64,000 nucleotides of DNA from Kordia zhangzhouensis (lineage in GTDB: Bacteria; Bacteroidota; Bacteroidia; Flavobacteriales; Flavobacteriaceae). The position numbers and the translations under genes were made by a program. Positions 26,139-35,100 of this stretch are shown piece by piece; position 1 is the first letter of the stretch, and each line of letters opens with the position of its first letter. Location of the stretch: contig NZ_LBMH01000004.1 in NCBI RefSeq assembly GCF_001005305.1, positions 434,001 through 498,000 of the forward strand, given 5' to 3'. Under the pieces are notes generated by a model. That model did not search any database. It was not told the origin of the DNA and saw nothing but the letters and a program-made list of their open reading frames with translations.

Positions 26139-26921
26139 TTATTCATGCATAATTAAGAAAGGAATCTTTGTGTGGTAATTGATGTTGGCAACGTTAGAAT
26201 GGAATAAGATTTTCTTAAAATAATTTAAATTTTTTGCCGCCATAATCATCAGGTCAATATCTTTATTTTGAACAAAATCTTCTACAGCGTTTTCGGTATT
26301 GTGATGAGTTAAAAAATGAAAACTATACTCGTAATTATCTAAAAAATCTTCAAGTAATGCTTTGTTTGCTTGTTGCTGATGGTTTAACTGATGCGAAACT
26401 TTGTTAATATACAAAACACGTAATGCAGTAATGTCATGTAAAAGTGTTGTAATAGGAGATAGGGTACGAATGTCTGTCGATAATGTAAAATCAGTTGGGA
26501 AAGCAACCTCATTAAAGGTTTTATAAGTTACATTTTCAGGAATAATAAGTACATTACATTTCACTTTTGTGATTATATTTTCTGCAAAATTGCCTACAAT
26601 ATGCGCTTGCGAATCAGAGATGCCTTTGGCACCAATAATCATCATATCAATTTCCTTATCTTCTACTTCGTGGCGTACAGCTTGTATGCAAGAAGAGTTG
26701 TTTGTAAGTGTGATGTACTTATGAAGTATATTTTTAGGAAAAGTTTGAGAAATACGAGCAGTGAGTTGTTGAAATTTATCTTTAATAGTTGAGCAATCAT
26801 CAGTAGTATTGACATGTAAAATATAAAAATGACACCTCGTATTTTCTAGGAAACGAATGGCGAACTCAATGGCGTTCCATGAGTTTTCAGAGAAATCGGT
26901 TGGCAACAATATATTTTTCAT
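26139..26921 (-). CDS. Tandem-domain universal stress protein 3
   Basis: This 260-residue protein opens NILLPTDFSENSWNAIEFAI, with the nucleotide loop GAKGISDSQAHIVGN (G-x2-G-x9-G-N) and CNVLIIPE closing the first domain. The second domain starts EVAFPTDFTLST. The ATP loop ends in GN rather than GS, still compatible with binding. It lies directly downstream of the Crp/Fnr-type response regulator gene (87 bp gap) and has its own FNR-like box in that gap. It is the most diverged of the three copies. Confidence 0.9.
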   Translation of the reverse strand: MKNILLPTDFSENSWNAIEFAIRFLENTRCHFYILHVNTTDDCSTIKDKFQQLTARISQTFPKNILHKYITLTNNSSCIQAVRHEVEDKEIDMMIIGAKGISDSQAHIVGNFAENIITKVKCNVLIIPENVTYKTFNEVAFPTDFTLSTDIRTLSPITTLLHDITALRVLYINKVSHQLNHQQQANKALLEDFLDNYEYSFHFLTHHNTENAVEDFVQNKDIDLMIMAAKNLNYFKKILFHSNVANINYHTKIPFLIMHE

Positions 26922-26941
26922 CTAGAGATACCTTATAGAGG

Positions 26942-26984
26942 CAAATCTAAAATGAATGACAAATAAAAAACATGATATTTGTCA
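26942..26984 (-). promoter_or_regulatory. FNR-like box plus -7 element of universal stress protein 3
   Basis: The minus-strand box TGACAAATATCA (26973-26984) differs from the other two stress-protein boxes by one base. The -7 element TAGATTTG (26942-26949) is a perfect TAnnTTTG. Separation is again 23 bp and centre spacing 33 bp. The start codon is 51 bp from the box. A further inverted copy, ATGACAAAT at 26956-26964, pairs with ATTTGTCAT at 26977-26985. Confidence 0.75.
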
Positions 26985-27008
26985 TATTAGCTAGTTGCTC
27001 CTTTAGAA

Positions 27009-28067
27009 TTAGTACATTTCTTGTAACTGTTGGTAATCGACAATTTTGATATTTCTACCTTCTATTTCAATAATACCTTCTTTTTTAAATCGAGAAAGTG
27101 TTCTGATAAGTGTTTCTGTAGCAATTCCAGCGACACTTGCGAGATCATGTCTTGAAATTTTAATTGGATCTTCAGGTTTGCGATTAAGTTTTTCGGCAAA
27201 CTTCAAAATGGTGTTGGCTGTTTTTCGATGCACCGAACTATAAGCCATTTGTAATAATTGTTCTTTAATACCAGAAATATTGTCAGTGAGCAACTGAATC
27301 AATTCGAGTGTTACTTTGTGATTTTTATTCAATACTGCTGTTAACTCACTTTTGGAAAGAGCGACTACTTCTGTGGTTTGAATGGCAGTTGCCGTTTCTT
27401 GATACGGAATATTTTGTGTAAACGAAGTATACCCGAACAAATCATCTTCTTTATGCAAAGCAGTTGTTAGCTCTTTTCCTTGTTCATCCAACTTGTTGCA
27501 TTTTACCACACCTTTTACAATTAAATAAATATAGTTGGCAGGATGTCCTTCTTCATAAATAATAGCATCTTTAGAATATGAAAAAACAGTTCCGTTATCA
27601 TCAAAAAAGTTTTTTAAATCATTCAGTGTTCGCAATTCATTTTCTTCATCATCTTCGGTAAGTTGCTGTTGATTCGCTTCGCGCTCGTCTTTTAAAATAG
27701 CAGCTTTTGCGATACGACTTTCAATGGCACTGATTAATTCTTCTTCTTCAAAAGGTTTGGTAATATAATCATCAGCTCCTAAATCCATTCCTTTTCGTAC
27801 ATCTTGACGTTCTGTTTTGGCAGATAAAAATATAAAAGGAATATACTTTGTTTGATTGTTTTTTGATAGGTTTTCCAACACACCATAGCCATCAAGTTCA
27901 GGCATCATGATATCACAAACAATAATGTCTGGCGAATGTTCAATAGCAGCATTTACGCCCAATCGGCCATTAGAGGCAGTCACTACTTCATAGTCAGATA
28001 ACTCTAATAATTCTGCTGTATTCTCTCGTAAAATGGTATCATCTTCTATCAATAATACTTTTTTCAT
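27009..28067 (-). CDS. Response regulator with Crp/Fnr-type output (receiver, cNMP-fold, HTH)
   Basis: This 352-residue protein has a receiver domain (LIEDDTILRE, phospho-acceptor Asp52 in VCDIMMPELDG, FLSAKTE, DYITKPF), a linker, then a cyclic-nucleotide-fold sensor domain (about 150-265, with GHPANYIYLIVKG and FGYTSF). It ends in a Crp-type helix-turn-helix (HDLASVAGIATETLIRTLSRF). The recognition helix E-T-x-x-R resembles FNR (ETISR), which fits the TGAT-N4-ATCA boxes in this region. There is no N-terminal Cys cluster, so it is not an iron-sulfur oxygen sensor; the signal would come by phosphorylation. It overlaps the kinase gene by 4 bp, a translationally coupled two-component pair. It is the likely activator of the adjacent stress genes. 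Confidence 0.93.
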   Translation of the reverse strand: MKKVLLIEDDTILRENTAELLELSDYEVVTASNGRLGVNAAIEHSPDIIVCDIMMPELDGYGVLENLSKNNQTKYIPFIFLSAKTERQDVRKGMDLGADDYITKPFEEEELISAIESRIAKAAILKDEREANQQQLTEDDEENELRTLNDLKNFFDDNGTVFSYSKDAIIYEEGHPANYIYLIVKGVVKCNKLDEQGKELTTALHKEDDLFGYTSFTQNIPYQETATAIQTTEVVALSKSELTAVLNKNHKVTLELIQLLTDNISGIKEQLLQMAYSSVHRKTANTILKFAEKLNRKPEDPIKISRHDLASVAGIATETLIRTLSRFKKEGIIEIEGRNIKIVDYQQLQEMY

Positions 28068-29287
28068 ATCGTGGCTTTATTGGGTATTTGTATGGTAAAA
28101 GTAGTTCCTTCATTTTCTATACTTTCAAAAGAAATACTTCCGTGTAGGTTTTCTAAATGACTCTTCACAATATTTAGTCCAATACCAGTTCCTTGTACCA
28201 GTAAGGCATTTTCGGCTCTAAAATAGCGATTAAAAATATTTTTTTGCTCTTTTTCCGGGATTCCAATTCCGTTATCCTTAATGCGAAAAGTTGTTATTGT
28301 GTCATTTTGCGTAATAAAAATATCTATCTGTGTATTTTCTGAAGAATATTTTATGGCATTATTGACAATGTTTGAGAGCGCTAATTCAATAATCTTTTCA
28401 TCTTGATACAATGAATATCCATCAATATCGTCCGGATAATTGATATACTGCCCGTCTTTAAGTAGCATATTGGCATTATATACAACTTCATTGATAACCT
28501 TACTCACTTTGAACGTGCTTAATTTATAATTAACTTTTCCTTTTTCGAGTTTTTCAACAGATAAGAAATCGTTTAGAATGTTGTTCAAATAATGAACTTT
28601 ATCAGAAATGATTTTAATGTGTCGATCACGTTTGGCTTGTTGTTCTGTGAGTTTATATTTTCCAAGCAACATAGATGAAGTTAAAATACTACTTAGAGGT
28701 GTTTTGAATTCATGAGAAACTAACGATAAAAATTTTGTTTTTAATTCATTGAGTTCTTGTTCTTTTTTAAGTGCGGCTTTAGCATCTTTTTCAGCTTGAA
28801 TTCTTAATTTGTTCTCAGCTTCAAGTTCTGCAATTGTTATACTTAACTCTTTAGTACGCAACACAACTTTTTTTTCTAAGTCTTCGTAAAGTTCTTGGAT
28901 TTTTGCTTCTTGTTGTTTTCGGATGGTAATATCAATTACAAGAGCCATTACATAGTTATTTTCCTTAACGGAAAATGGATTCAATCCCGCTTCTACAGGA
29001 AACGTACTTCCATCTTTTCGCGCACCATGTAAGTCACGACCGTGTCCCATTTGACGGCTTTCTTGTTTCTCCATAAAACCAGACACATGCGCATGATGTT
29101 CTCCTTTATATTTTTTAGGAATAAGAAGATTCAGTGGTTTTTCTAATAATTCTTCTCTTTCATAGCCAAACATATTGGCTGCAGAAATATTAGCATCAAC
29201 AATTTGTTGTTGTTCATTTACAATAATAACACCTTCGGAAACAGCATTTAAAAGTATATTAAAAATATCTATGTCTTTTGGAAACAT
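28064..29287 (-). CDS. PAS-domain sensor histidine kinase, partner of the Crp/Fnr-type regulator
   Basis: From the ATG at 29287 the 407-residue protein opens directly into a PAS domain (FNILLNAVSEGVIIV, ANMFGYEREEL, ARKDGSTFPVE, ending VIDIT). A coiled-coil of about 55 residues follows, then the dimerisation/phospho-acceptor helix LVSHEFKTPLSSIL (His) and an ATPase domain (NNAIKYS, DNGIGIPE, GTGIGLNIV). A TTG further upstream (29353) would extend the frame but adds unlike sequence, so I reject it. No membrane segment is present, so it senses a cytoplasmic signal. The PAS wording is FixL-like, but heme-binding residues cannot be confirmed. It overlaps its regulator gene by 4 bp. Confidence 0.92.
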   Translation of the reverse strand: MFPKDIDIFNILLNAVSEGVIIVNEQQQIVDANISAANMFGYEREELLEKPLNLLIPKKYKGEHHAHVSGFMEKQESRQMGHGRDLHGARKDGSTFPVEAGLNPFSVKENNYVMALVIDITIRKQQEAKIQELYEDLEKKVVLRTKELSITIAELEAENKLRIQAEKDAKAALKKEQELNELKTKFLSLVSHEFKTPLSSILTSSMLLGKYKLTEQQAKRDRHIKIISDKVHYLNNILNDFLSVEKLEKGKVNYKLSTFKVSKVINEVVYNANMLLKDGQYINYPDDIDGYSLYQDEKIIELALSNIVNNAIKYSSENTQIDIFITQNDTITTFRIKDNGIGIPEKEQKNIFNRYFRAENALLVQGTGIGLNIVKSHLENLHGSISFESIENEGTTFTIQIPNKATI

Positions 29288-29407
29288 TCTAAAATCACGG
29301 TTATGTATGCGGCGCAATAAAACTACAAAAAATATCACTGTTTCACGTGTCAAGCAGCGAGTATTTAAAACACTTTTTTAAGAATTTGTTTGTAGATGTT
29401 TTAGAAC

Positions 29408-29450
29408 TGATGAATGTCATGTTTTTTTGTCTTATCAGTACCTACCTTGT
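29408..29450 (+). promoter_or_regulatory. FNR-like box plus -7 element of the PNPOx-like gene
   Basis: On the plus strand TGATGAATGTCA (29408-29419) follows TGAT-N4-aTCA with one mismatch. TACCTTGT (29443-29450) is a near -7 box. The separation is 23 bp and the centre spacing 33 bp, the same as in the three minus-strand stress-protein promoters. The start codon is 55 bp from the box. It lies in the divergent gap with the kinase gene, but no matching -7 element is found in the kinase direction. Confidence 0.65.
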
Positions 29451-29474
29451 GTGCATCAAGTAAATTAGTATATC

Positions 29475-29930
29475 ATGATCAAAACATTAGATAGTACAGA
29501 AAACACACAAGTTTTAGAACGAAACTATATAGGGCATTTAGCATATGTTTACAAAGACGAACCTTATATAGCGCCTATTACGTATTATTTTGATAAAGAA
29601 CGGAATATAATTATTGGATATTCTGCGGAAGGGCATAAAGTTACAGCTATGCGCAAAAAAAACGAAGTTGCTATGGAAGTATCAGAGATTACGTCTGTTA
29701 ATCATTGGAATTGTGTCGTAGTGCATGGAAAATTTCATGAGTTGAATGGAAGTGAAGCCAAAGCGTATTTGCATGATTTTTCACTAGGTGTTAAAGATTT
29801 GATTATACAAAAAGAGCAACGAAAACTAGATTTTATAAACGAATTTTCTAGTAAAATTTATAAAGATGATCTTCCAGTTGTTTTTTTAATTCACGTAGAA
29901 GAAGTTACTGGAAGAATGCGAAGAAACTAA
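29475..29930 (+). CDS. PNPOx-like (pyridoxamine 5'-phosphate oxidase family) flavin-binding protein
   Basis: This 151-residue protein shows the split-barrel pattern of the small flavin-binding Pyridox_ox_2 family: an N-terminal GHLAYVYKDEPYIAPITYYF, the strand NIIIGYSAEGHKVTAMRKK, and HWNCVVVHGKFHEL. Members bind FMN, F420 or heme and often appear in nitrosative or oxidative stress regulons; which cofactor is used here is unknown. It is divergent from the PAS kinase and carries an FNR-like box at 29408, so it probably belongs to the same regulon as the three stress proteins. Confidence 0.85.
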   Translation: MIKTLDSTENTQVLERNYIGHLAYVYKDEPYIAPITYYFDKERNIIIGYSAEGHKVTAMRKKNEVAMEVSEITSVNHWNCVVVHGKFHELNGSEAKAYLHDFSLGVKDLIIQKEQRKLDFINEFSSKIYKDDLPVVFLIHVEEVTGRMRRN

Positions 29931-30053
29931 CTTGACTCAAAGATTCCCGTATCTCAAGAATGGTTCTTATAGTACTTCAAAGCGGGTAATTCCGTAATAG
30001 ATTTTCAGCGAGATTGAGTATTTTGAAAACATAACCAAAAAATCTTCAAGATC

Positions 30054-30197
30054 ATGAAAAAACAAAATTTACAATCGCTGAAACTTCGCAAACAATTGAT
30101 TTCTAAAGTACAAGAAATTTCTATAAAAGGAGGCGGACATACACAATTACATACCAATTGTGTAACGCTGTGTATTTCTTGTCACGATCCAAGATAA
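30054..30197 (+). CDS. Orphan RiPP-type precursor peptide (47 residues)
   Basis: The leader MKKQNLQSLKLRKQLISKVQ is followed by EISIKGGG (GG at residues 26-27) and the core HTQLHTNCVTLCISCHDPR with three Cys, each preceded by Thr or Ser at short distance. The pattern L-x-L-x-K-x-x-I-S-x-(L/V) plus GG is that of the array at 9-11 kb, and the core shares HTNC with array peptide 1. It stands alone, followed by a strong terminator, with no modification or transport genes beside it. Confidence 0.75.
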   Translation: MKKQNLQSLKLRKQLISKVQEISIKGGGHTQLHTNCVTLCISCHDPR

Positions 30198-30209
30198 GTG
30201 TATAAAAAC

Positions 30210-30240
30210 AAAAAGCGAACTAAAACAAGTTCGCTTTTTT
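30210..30240 (+). terminator. Terminator between the orphan peptide and the GH64-like gene
   Basis: Arms AAAAAGCGAACT (30210-30221) and AGTTCGCTTTTT (30228-30239) are complementary over 12 bp with a 6-base loop. With A-run before and T-run after, it can work in both directions, serving the peptide gene (plus) and the convergent GH64-like gene (minus). Confidence 0.88.
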
Positions 30241-30266
30241 AATTAGTAAATTGTAAATAATTGAAT

Positions 30267-31406
30267 CTAGCTCCAGCTAGATAAGGTAATATTAAAATTG
30301 GTAGGATTCGTAATATCAATCAACGGATTATTTTTACTACATACATCTGCAAATGGAAATGCATAAATTCCTGACTCGTAATTGTCAACAACAGCTTTAG
30401 CATATTCATTAGTTACACCATCTACCACTTGATAAAAAGAAGATCGATCACAATTAGGTTGTGTATCATTTGCCTTAGTGCTTAAAGTGGTTCTATTTAA
30501 TGCTGCTCCTAATATTGCAGCAATTTCACCTAATGGAGTGTCATTTGGCGCAGCAAGTGTACCAACACAACCAAAAATATCAAAAGCTTTTCCAGGACCA
30601 GGTTTTTGAATTGTAACATCTGCTTTGTCCGTTTGAGAAAAAACAAATTCATCATTTGCATTTACTTTTCCTGTATATGTTCCAAATTTTGGGCAATGTA
30701 CGGTAAGTGTATTGGTTTTAAAGTTTTTCCAACAAGCATTTACATAGGAGTCATAAATTGTGTTAGCTAATAAGTTGGGATTTGTGGTTTGTACCCCATG
30801 TTGCGGACCTAGAACACGAATATTATTTCCATTACTATCTTTCATGATTAAGTTACTCCATGGTTTTCCTAAAGCATCAATGGCATTAAAAATAGAATCT
30901 CTTGTGCTTGTGGATTTCATAATTCCATTCGTTTTGCTATCAGACTTTCCTATAACTTCAATGGAAACCGGAGCAGAGAAATAATCAACAATAGTACAGT
31001 CGGCAAAAATTTCAGAACCAATATTGGTAAATTCAACTACGACAAATAACGTGTCAGCATCTGCAGTGCCAGGTGTATATGGAGGTGTTTGTACACCGAG
31101 TCCGTTTTGCGCTCCTTTTACAATATTAAATACATTTGGGAGTTTTTTAAATGAAAACAAAAATTGCCCAGACCACATTTCAGGCAATCCTTTAAATGAA
31201 TTTAACTCATCTACAGTTTTAAAAAGAGAAGCACAATCTTGTCCTTTAGTAAATTTTTTTAAAGAAGCGTTGCCTTTATTATCTACATCTACATAAGACC
31301 AATCTGGAGAACTTGTTTGTGGATTACCATTCAATCCAAAACAAATCCAATATACTTCACTTGATTTAATTCCGCTATTATTAGTAATGCTTACTTGTAT
31401 ACTCAT
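30267..31406 (-). CDS. GH64-type beta-1,3-glucanase-like protein without signal peptide
   Basis: The 379-residue protein starts IQVSITNNSGIKSSEVYWIC and ends with blocks typical of the GH64 / thaumatin-like superfamily (NPTNFNITLSSW after FPFADVCSKNNPLIDI). Between these are YDSYVNACWKNF, LTVHCPKFGTYTG and GCVGTLAAPND. GH64 enzymes cleave beta-1,3-glucans such as laminarin, a common algal polysaccharide. No signal peptide is visible, which is unusual for a secreted glycanase; it may leave the cell by another route or act inside. I did not identify the catalytic acid pair with certainty. It is a single gene between terminators, unrelated to the neighbouring loci. Confidence 0.82.
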   Translation of the reverse strand: MSIQVSITNNSGIKSSEVYWICFGLNGNPQTSSPDWSYVDVDNKGNASLKKFTKGQDCASLFKTVDELNSFKGLPEMWSGQFLFSFKKLPNVFNIVKGAQNGLGVQTPPYTPGTADADTLFVVVEFTNIGSEIFADCTIVDYFSAPVSIEVIGKSDSKTNGIMKSTSTRDSIFNAIDALGKPWSNLIMKDSNGNNIRVLGPQHGVQTTNPNLLANTIYDSYVNACWKNFKTNTLTVHCPKFGTYTGKVNANDEFVFSQTDKADVTIQKPGPGKAFDIFGCVGTLAAPNDTPLGEIAAILGAALNRTTLSTKANDTQPNCDRSSFYQVVDGVTNEYAKAVVDNYESGIYAFPFADVCSKNNPLIDITNPTNFNITLSSWS

Positions 31407-31601
31407 GATTAAGAAGGGTTTTTAATGAATCATAAAAATAGAGTATTGAACAATTGGTTCTAACAGTTGAATTACGTGTCTTTAAAAATCACGCAAAAAT
31501 ACTTAGTGGAAATACGTTAATAGAAGTGGCGAAAATTGTTATAAAAATCATAAATATTTAGTTGTAAGGCTTTCAAAGTGAGATTGAGAGCAAACTTTTT
31601 G

Positions 31602-31609
31602 TACATTTG
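31602..31609 (+). promoter_or_regulatory. -7 promoter element of the metal-efflux operon
   Basis: TACATTTG is a perfect TAnnTTTG -7 box ending 6 bp before the ATG at 31616. The start site would fall at or almost at the start codon, so the transcript is predicted to be leaderless or nearly so. No clear -33 TTG is present at the normal distance. Confidence 0.55.
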
Positions 31610-31615
31610 TATTGC

Positions 31616-32026
31616 ATGAAAAATCGATTAAAACATACAATGTCATTATTGTTAGCACTTTTGGTGCTATTCTCTACATGTTCATTTACAATTAATGAAC
31701 ATATTTGTGGAGGAGAATCGATTAGTTATGCAATTGGTGTACAAGCAGACACCTGCGGTATGGAAATGACTACAGCCGATCATGATAAAACCATGTTCGA
31801 ACAAGTGCCATGTTGTGATGATATAACTTCTTTTGTGCAGGGACAAGATGAGCTTTCTTCTTCTAAAGAAAAACTGATTTCTACACAACAGTTCATCAAA
31901 GCATTTGTATATAGTTTTATTTATATTCTTCCTAAAGAAGATCAAGAAAAGGCAGTATACAAACCATATGCGCCACCGCCTTTGATAAAGGATATTCATG
32001 TTTTAGACGAAACATACCTCATTTGA
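31616..32026 (+). CDS. HYC_CC_PP family protein, first gene of the metal-efflux operon
   Basis: The ATG at 31616 gives a 136-residue protein with a signal peptide (LLLALLVLFSTCSF). The family motifs are visible in order: EHICGGE, PCCDD and YAPPPLIKDI, which give the family its name. An upstream TTG in the same frame is not needed. Members are short secreted proteins found before RND heavy-metal pumps in Bacteroidota; the paired Cys and His suggest metal binding, but the role is not established. It lies 95 bp before the CzcA/CusA gene. Confidence 0.85.
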   Translation: MKNRLKHTMSLLLALLVLFSTCSFTINEHICGGESISYAIGVQADTCGMEMTTADHDKTMFEQVPCCDDITSFVQGQDELSSSKEKLISTQQFIKAFVYSFIYILPKEDQEKAVYKPYAPPPLIKDIHVLDETYLI

Positions 32027-32121
32027 TATATATTTTTTGAATTGATTTCCTGTGAATTTTTCATTAGGAAACATATCGCTGTAAGCTTTATTTAAATCAT
32101 TCATTAAATATATCAACAATT

Positions 32122-35100
32122 ATGCTCAATAAAAGCATTCAATTTTTTATACAACACAAACTAGTTTCCGTATTATTACTCGCTACGATTATAGGTTTTG
32201 GACTGAGTTATGCCCCTTTTGATTGGAATCTAGGAACTTTTCCTAAAAGTTCAATAGCAGTTGATGCTATTCCAGATATTGGAGAAAATCAACAAATCGT
32301 CTTTACAGAGTGGAAAGGGCAATCTCCTAAAGACATTGAAGATCAAATTACATATCCTCTAACAACTACACTCATGGGAATTCCAGGAGTGAAAACGGTA
32401 CGAAGCTCGTCCATGTTTGGTTTTTCCAGTATTTATATCATTTTTGATGATGCTATTGATTTTTACTGGAGTAGAAGCAGGATATTAGAAAAACTAAATG
32501 CTTTACCTAGTACATTATTACCTGAAAATGTGCAGCCAACGCTAGGTCCTGACGCTACTGGATTAGGACAAATATTTTGGTACACTCTAGAAGGAAGAGA
32601 CGAAAATGGTCAAGTAATAGGTGGTTGGGATTTACAAGAATTACGAAGTATTCAAGATTATTACGTCAAACCAGCGTTGTCAGGAGCTTCAGATGTTTCT
32701 GAAGTGTCTTCCATTGGTGGATATGTACAAGAATATCAAATAGATGTTCAACCAGATATTTTACAAAAGTATAATTTGACGCTTTCTCAAGTAGTACAAG
32801 CTATTCGTAATACCAATCAAGAAATAGGAGCGAAGACAATCGAGATTAATCGTGCTGAATATGTAGTACGTGGATTGGGATATGTAAAATCAATTTCAGA
32901 TATAGAAAATACTTCAATTGTTTCTGAAAATTTCACTCCTGTATTAGTAAAAGATGTTGCTAATGTAACACTCGGCCCTGCAGAACGTCGTGGGATATTA
33001 GATAAAGAAGGGGCAGAAGTTGTGGGAGGAGTTGTAGTAGCTCGTTATGGAGCCAATCCGATGCAAGTAATTAGTAATGTAAAAGAACAAATACAGACAA
33101 TTGCTAGTGGACTTCCTTCAAAAACGTTACAAGATGGACGTACATCACAATTAACGATTGTTCCTTTTTATGACCGTACAGAACTCATACAAGAAACAAT
33201 CCACACGTTAGAAGAAGCACTGTCACTTGAAATTTTGATTACTTTACTTATTATTGTAGTGATGGTTCTAAACCTTAGAGCCTCTTTTCTTATAGCTAGT
33301 ATTTTACCTGTAGCAGTTTTATTGGTTTTTATCGCAATGAAATTAGGTAAGGTAGATGCTAATATTGTAGCTCTTTCTGGAATAGCTATCGCAATCGGAA
33401 CAATGGTCGATATGGGAATTGTTCTAATAGAAAATATCACACGGCATATAGAAGAAGATACAGAGAACCTATCAATCAATACCATTGTATATAATGCAAC
33501 TTCAGAAGTTTCAGGGGCAATCCTAACCGCAGTATTAACAACAATTGTAAGTTTTATTCCTGTATTTATGCTAATTGGTGCCGAAGGGAAATTATTTAGT
33601 CCATTAGCGTATACAAAAACAATGGCTTTGGCTTCGGCTATTGTAGTAACACTTTTTATACTTCCTGCGCTAGCCGCGTGGTTATTTGGCTGGAAAAGTA
33701 GCAAAAGACAAACAAACTTGATTGTGTACAGCATACTGGTTTTCGTTGGTTTGCTAGCTGTTTTTTATGGAATTTATCTAGGGATTGTATTAATCATTTT
33801 TAGTATAATCTCTCTTTTATACCACCTACAAACAATTTCTCAAGCGCAAAAAACACGAGGTCATATCATAATAGCTGTTGCTACATTAATTATACTCTTA
33901 ACAGTGTACTGGAGACCATTGGGATACACCAATAATATGACAATGAATTTTATATTTGTAAGTATCACATGTGTTGTTGTGTTAGGAACCTTTGCACTGT
34001 TCATAAAGTTTTACGAGCAATTACTCCGTTGGGCATTACAAAATAAAATTCTTTTTCTATGTATTCCTTTGCTTATTCTCATAACAGGAATTCAAATTTG
34101 GAGACAAACAGGAAAAGAATTCATGCCAGCACTCAATGAAGGTTCTTTCTTATTGATGCCAACGTCATTACCACATGCGGGTATTGAGCAAAATAAAGAA
34201 GTCCTACAAAAGCTTGACATGGCGGTAGCTAGTATTCCAGAAATTGAAACGGTTGTTGGAAAAGCGGGACGTGTAGAAAGTGCGCTAGATCCTGCACCGT
34301 TGTCTATGTATGAAAATGTAATTCATTACAAATCAGAATATATTTTGGATGAAAGCGGTAATCCAAAACGTTTTCAAGTAACAGATGATGGTTTATTTGT
34401 ATTAAAAGATGGTTCTAAAATTTCTATGGAAGATAAATTGATTGATGCAAACCAATTAATTCCTGACGAAAATGGAGCATTGTATAGAAATTGGCGTTCT
34501 CATATTCAATCGCCTGATGATATTTGGAATGAAATAGTTCAAAAAACAAAACTTCCTAGTGTAACCTCTGCGCCAAAATTACAACCCATTGAAACAAGGC
34601 TGATTATGTTGCAAACAGGAATGCGTTCTCCAATGGGAATTAAAGTAAAAGGTCAAGATCTTGCTCAAATCGAAGCATTTGGCTTACAATTAGAAAGCAT
34701 ACTACAAGGAGTTCCTGAAGTAAAAAAAGAAACTGTTTTTGCAGAACGTTTGATTGGTAAGCCGTATTTAATCATGTCAATAAATCGTGAAAAAATTGCT
34801 CGCTACGGATTGTCGGTCAAAGCTGTACAAGAAACCTTGGAAGTAGCCATTGGAGGAAAAGTGGTGTCACAAACTATTGAAGGTCGTGAACGATACAATG
34901 TGCGAGTTCGATACCCAAGAGCCTTGCGTGGTCATCCAAGTGATCTTGAAAATATATATATTCCACTAGCCAATGGCGCCGAAATCTTACTTAAAGAAGT
35001 GGTTGATATTTCCTATGAAAAAGGGCCACAAATGATTAAAAGTGAAGATACGTTTCTAGTAAGTTATGTATTGTTTAACAAACAATCTGATATAGCAGAA

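Noticed and set aside
29288-29353. Longer start of the PAS kinase at 29353
   Set aside because: The codon is TTG and the added residues are not part of the PAS domain; ATG 29287 fits better.
29377-29384. Use of the 29408 FNR-like box for the divergent kinase gene
   Set aside because: At the fixed 33-bp spacing on the minus strand the bases read TTCTTAAA, which is not a -7 element.
33168-33734. Long open frame on the minus strand inside the RND pump gene (188 codons)
   Set aside because: It lies wholly opposite a well-supported coding region, has low-complexity Ile/Thr/Ser content and no recognisable domain; it is an antisense shadow.
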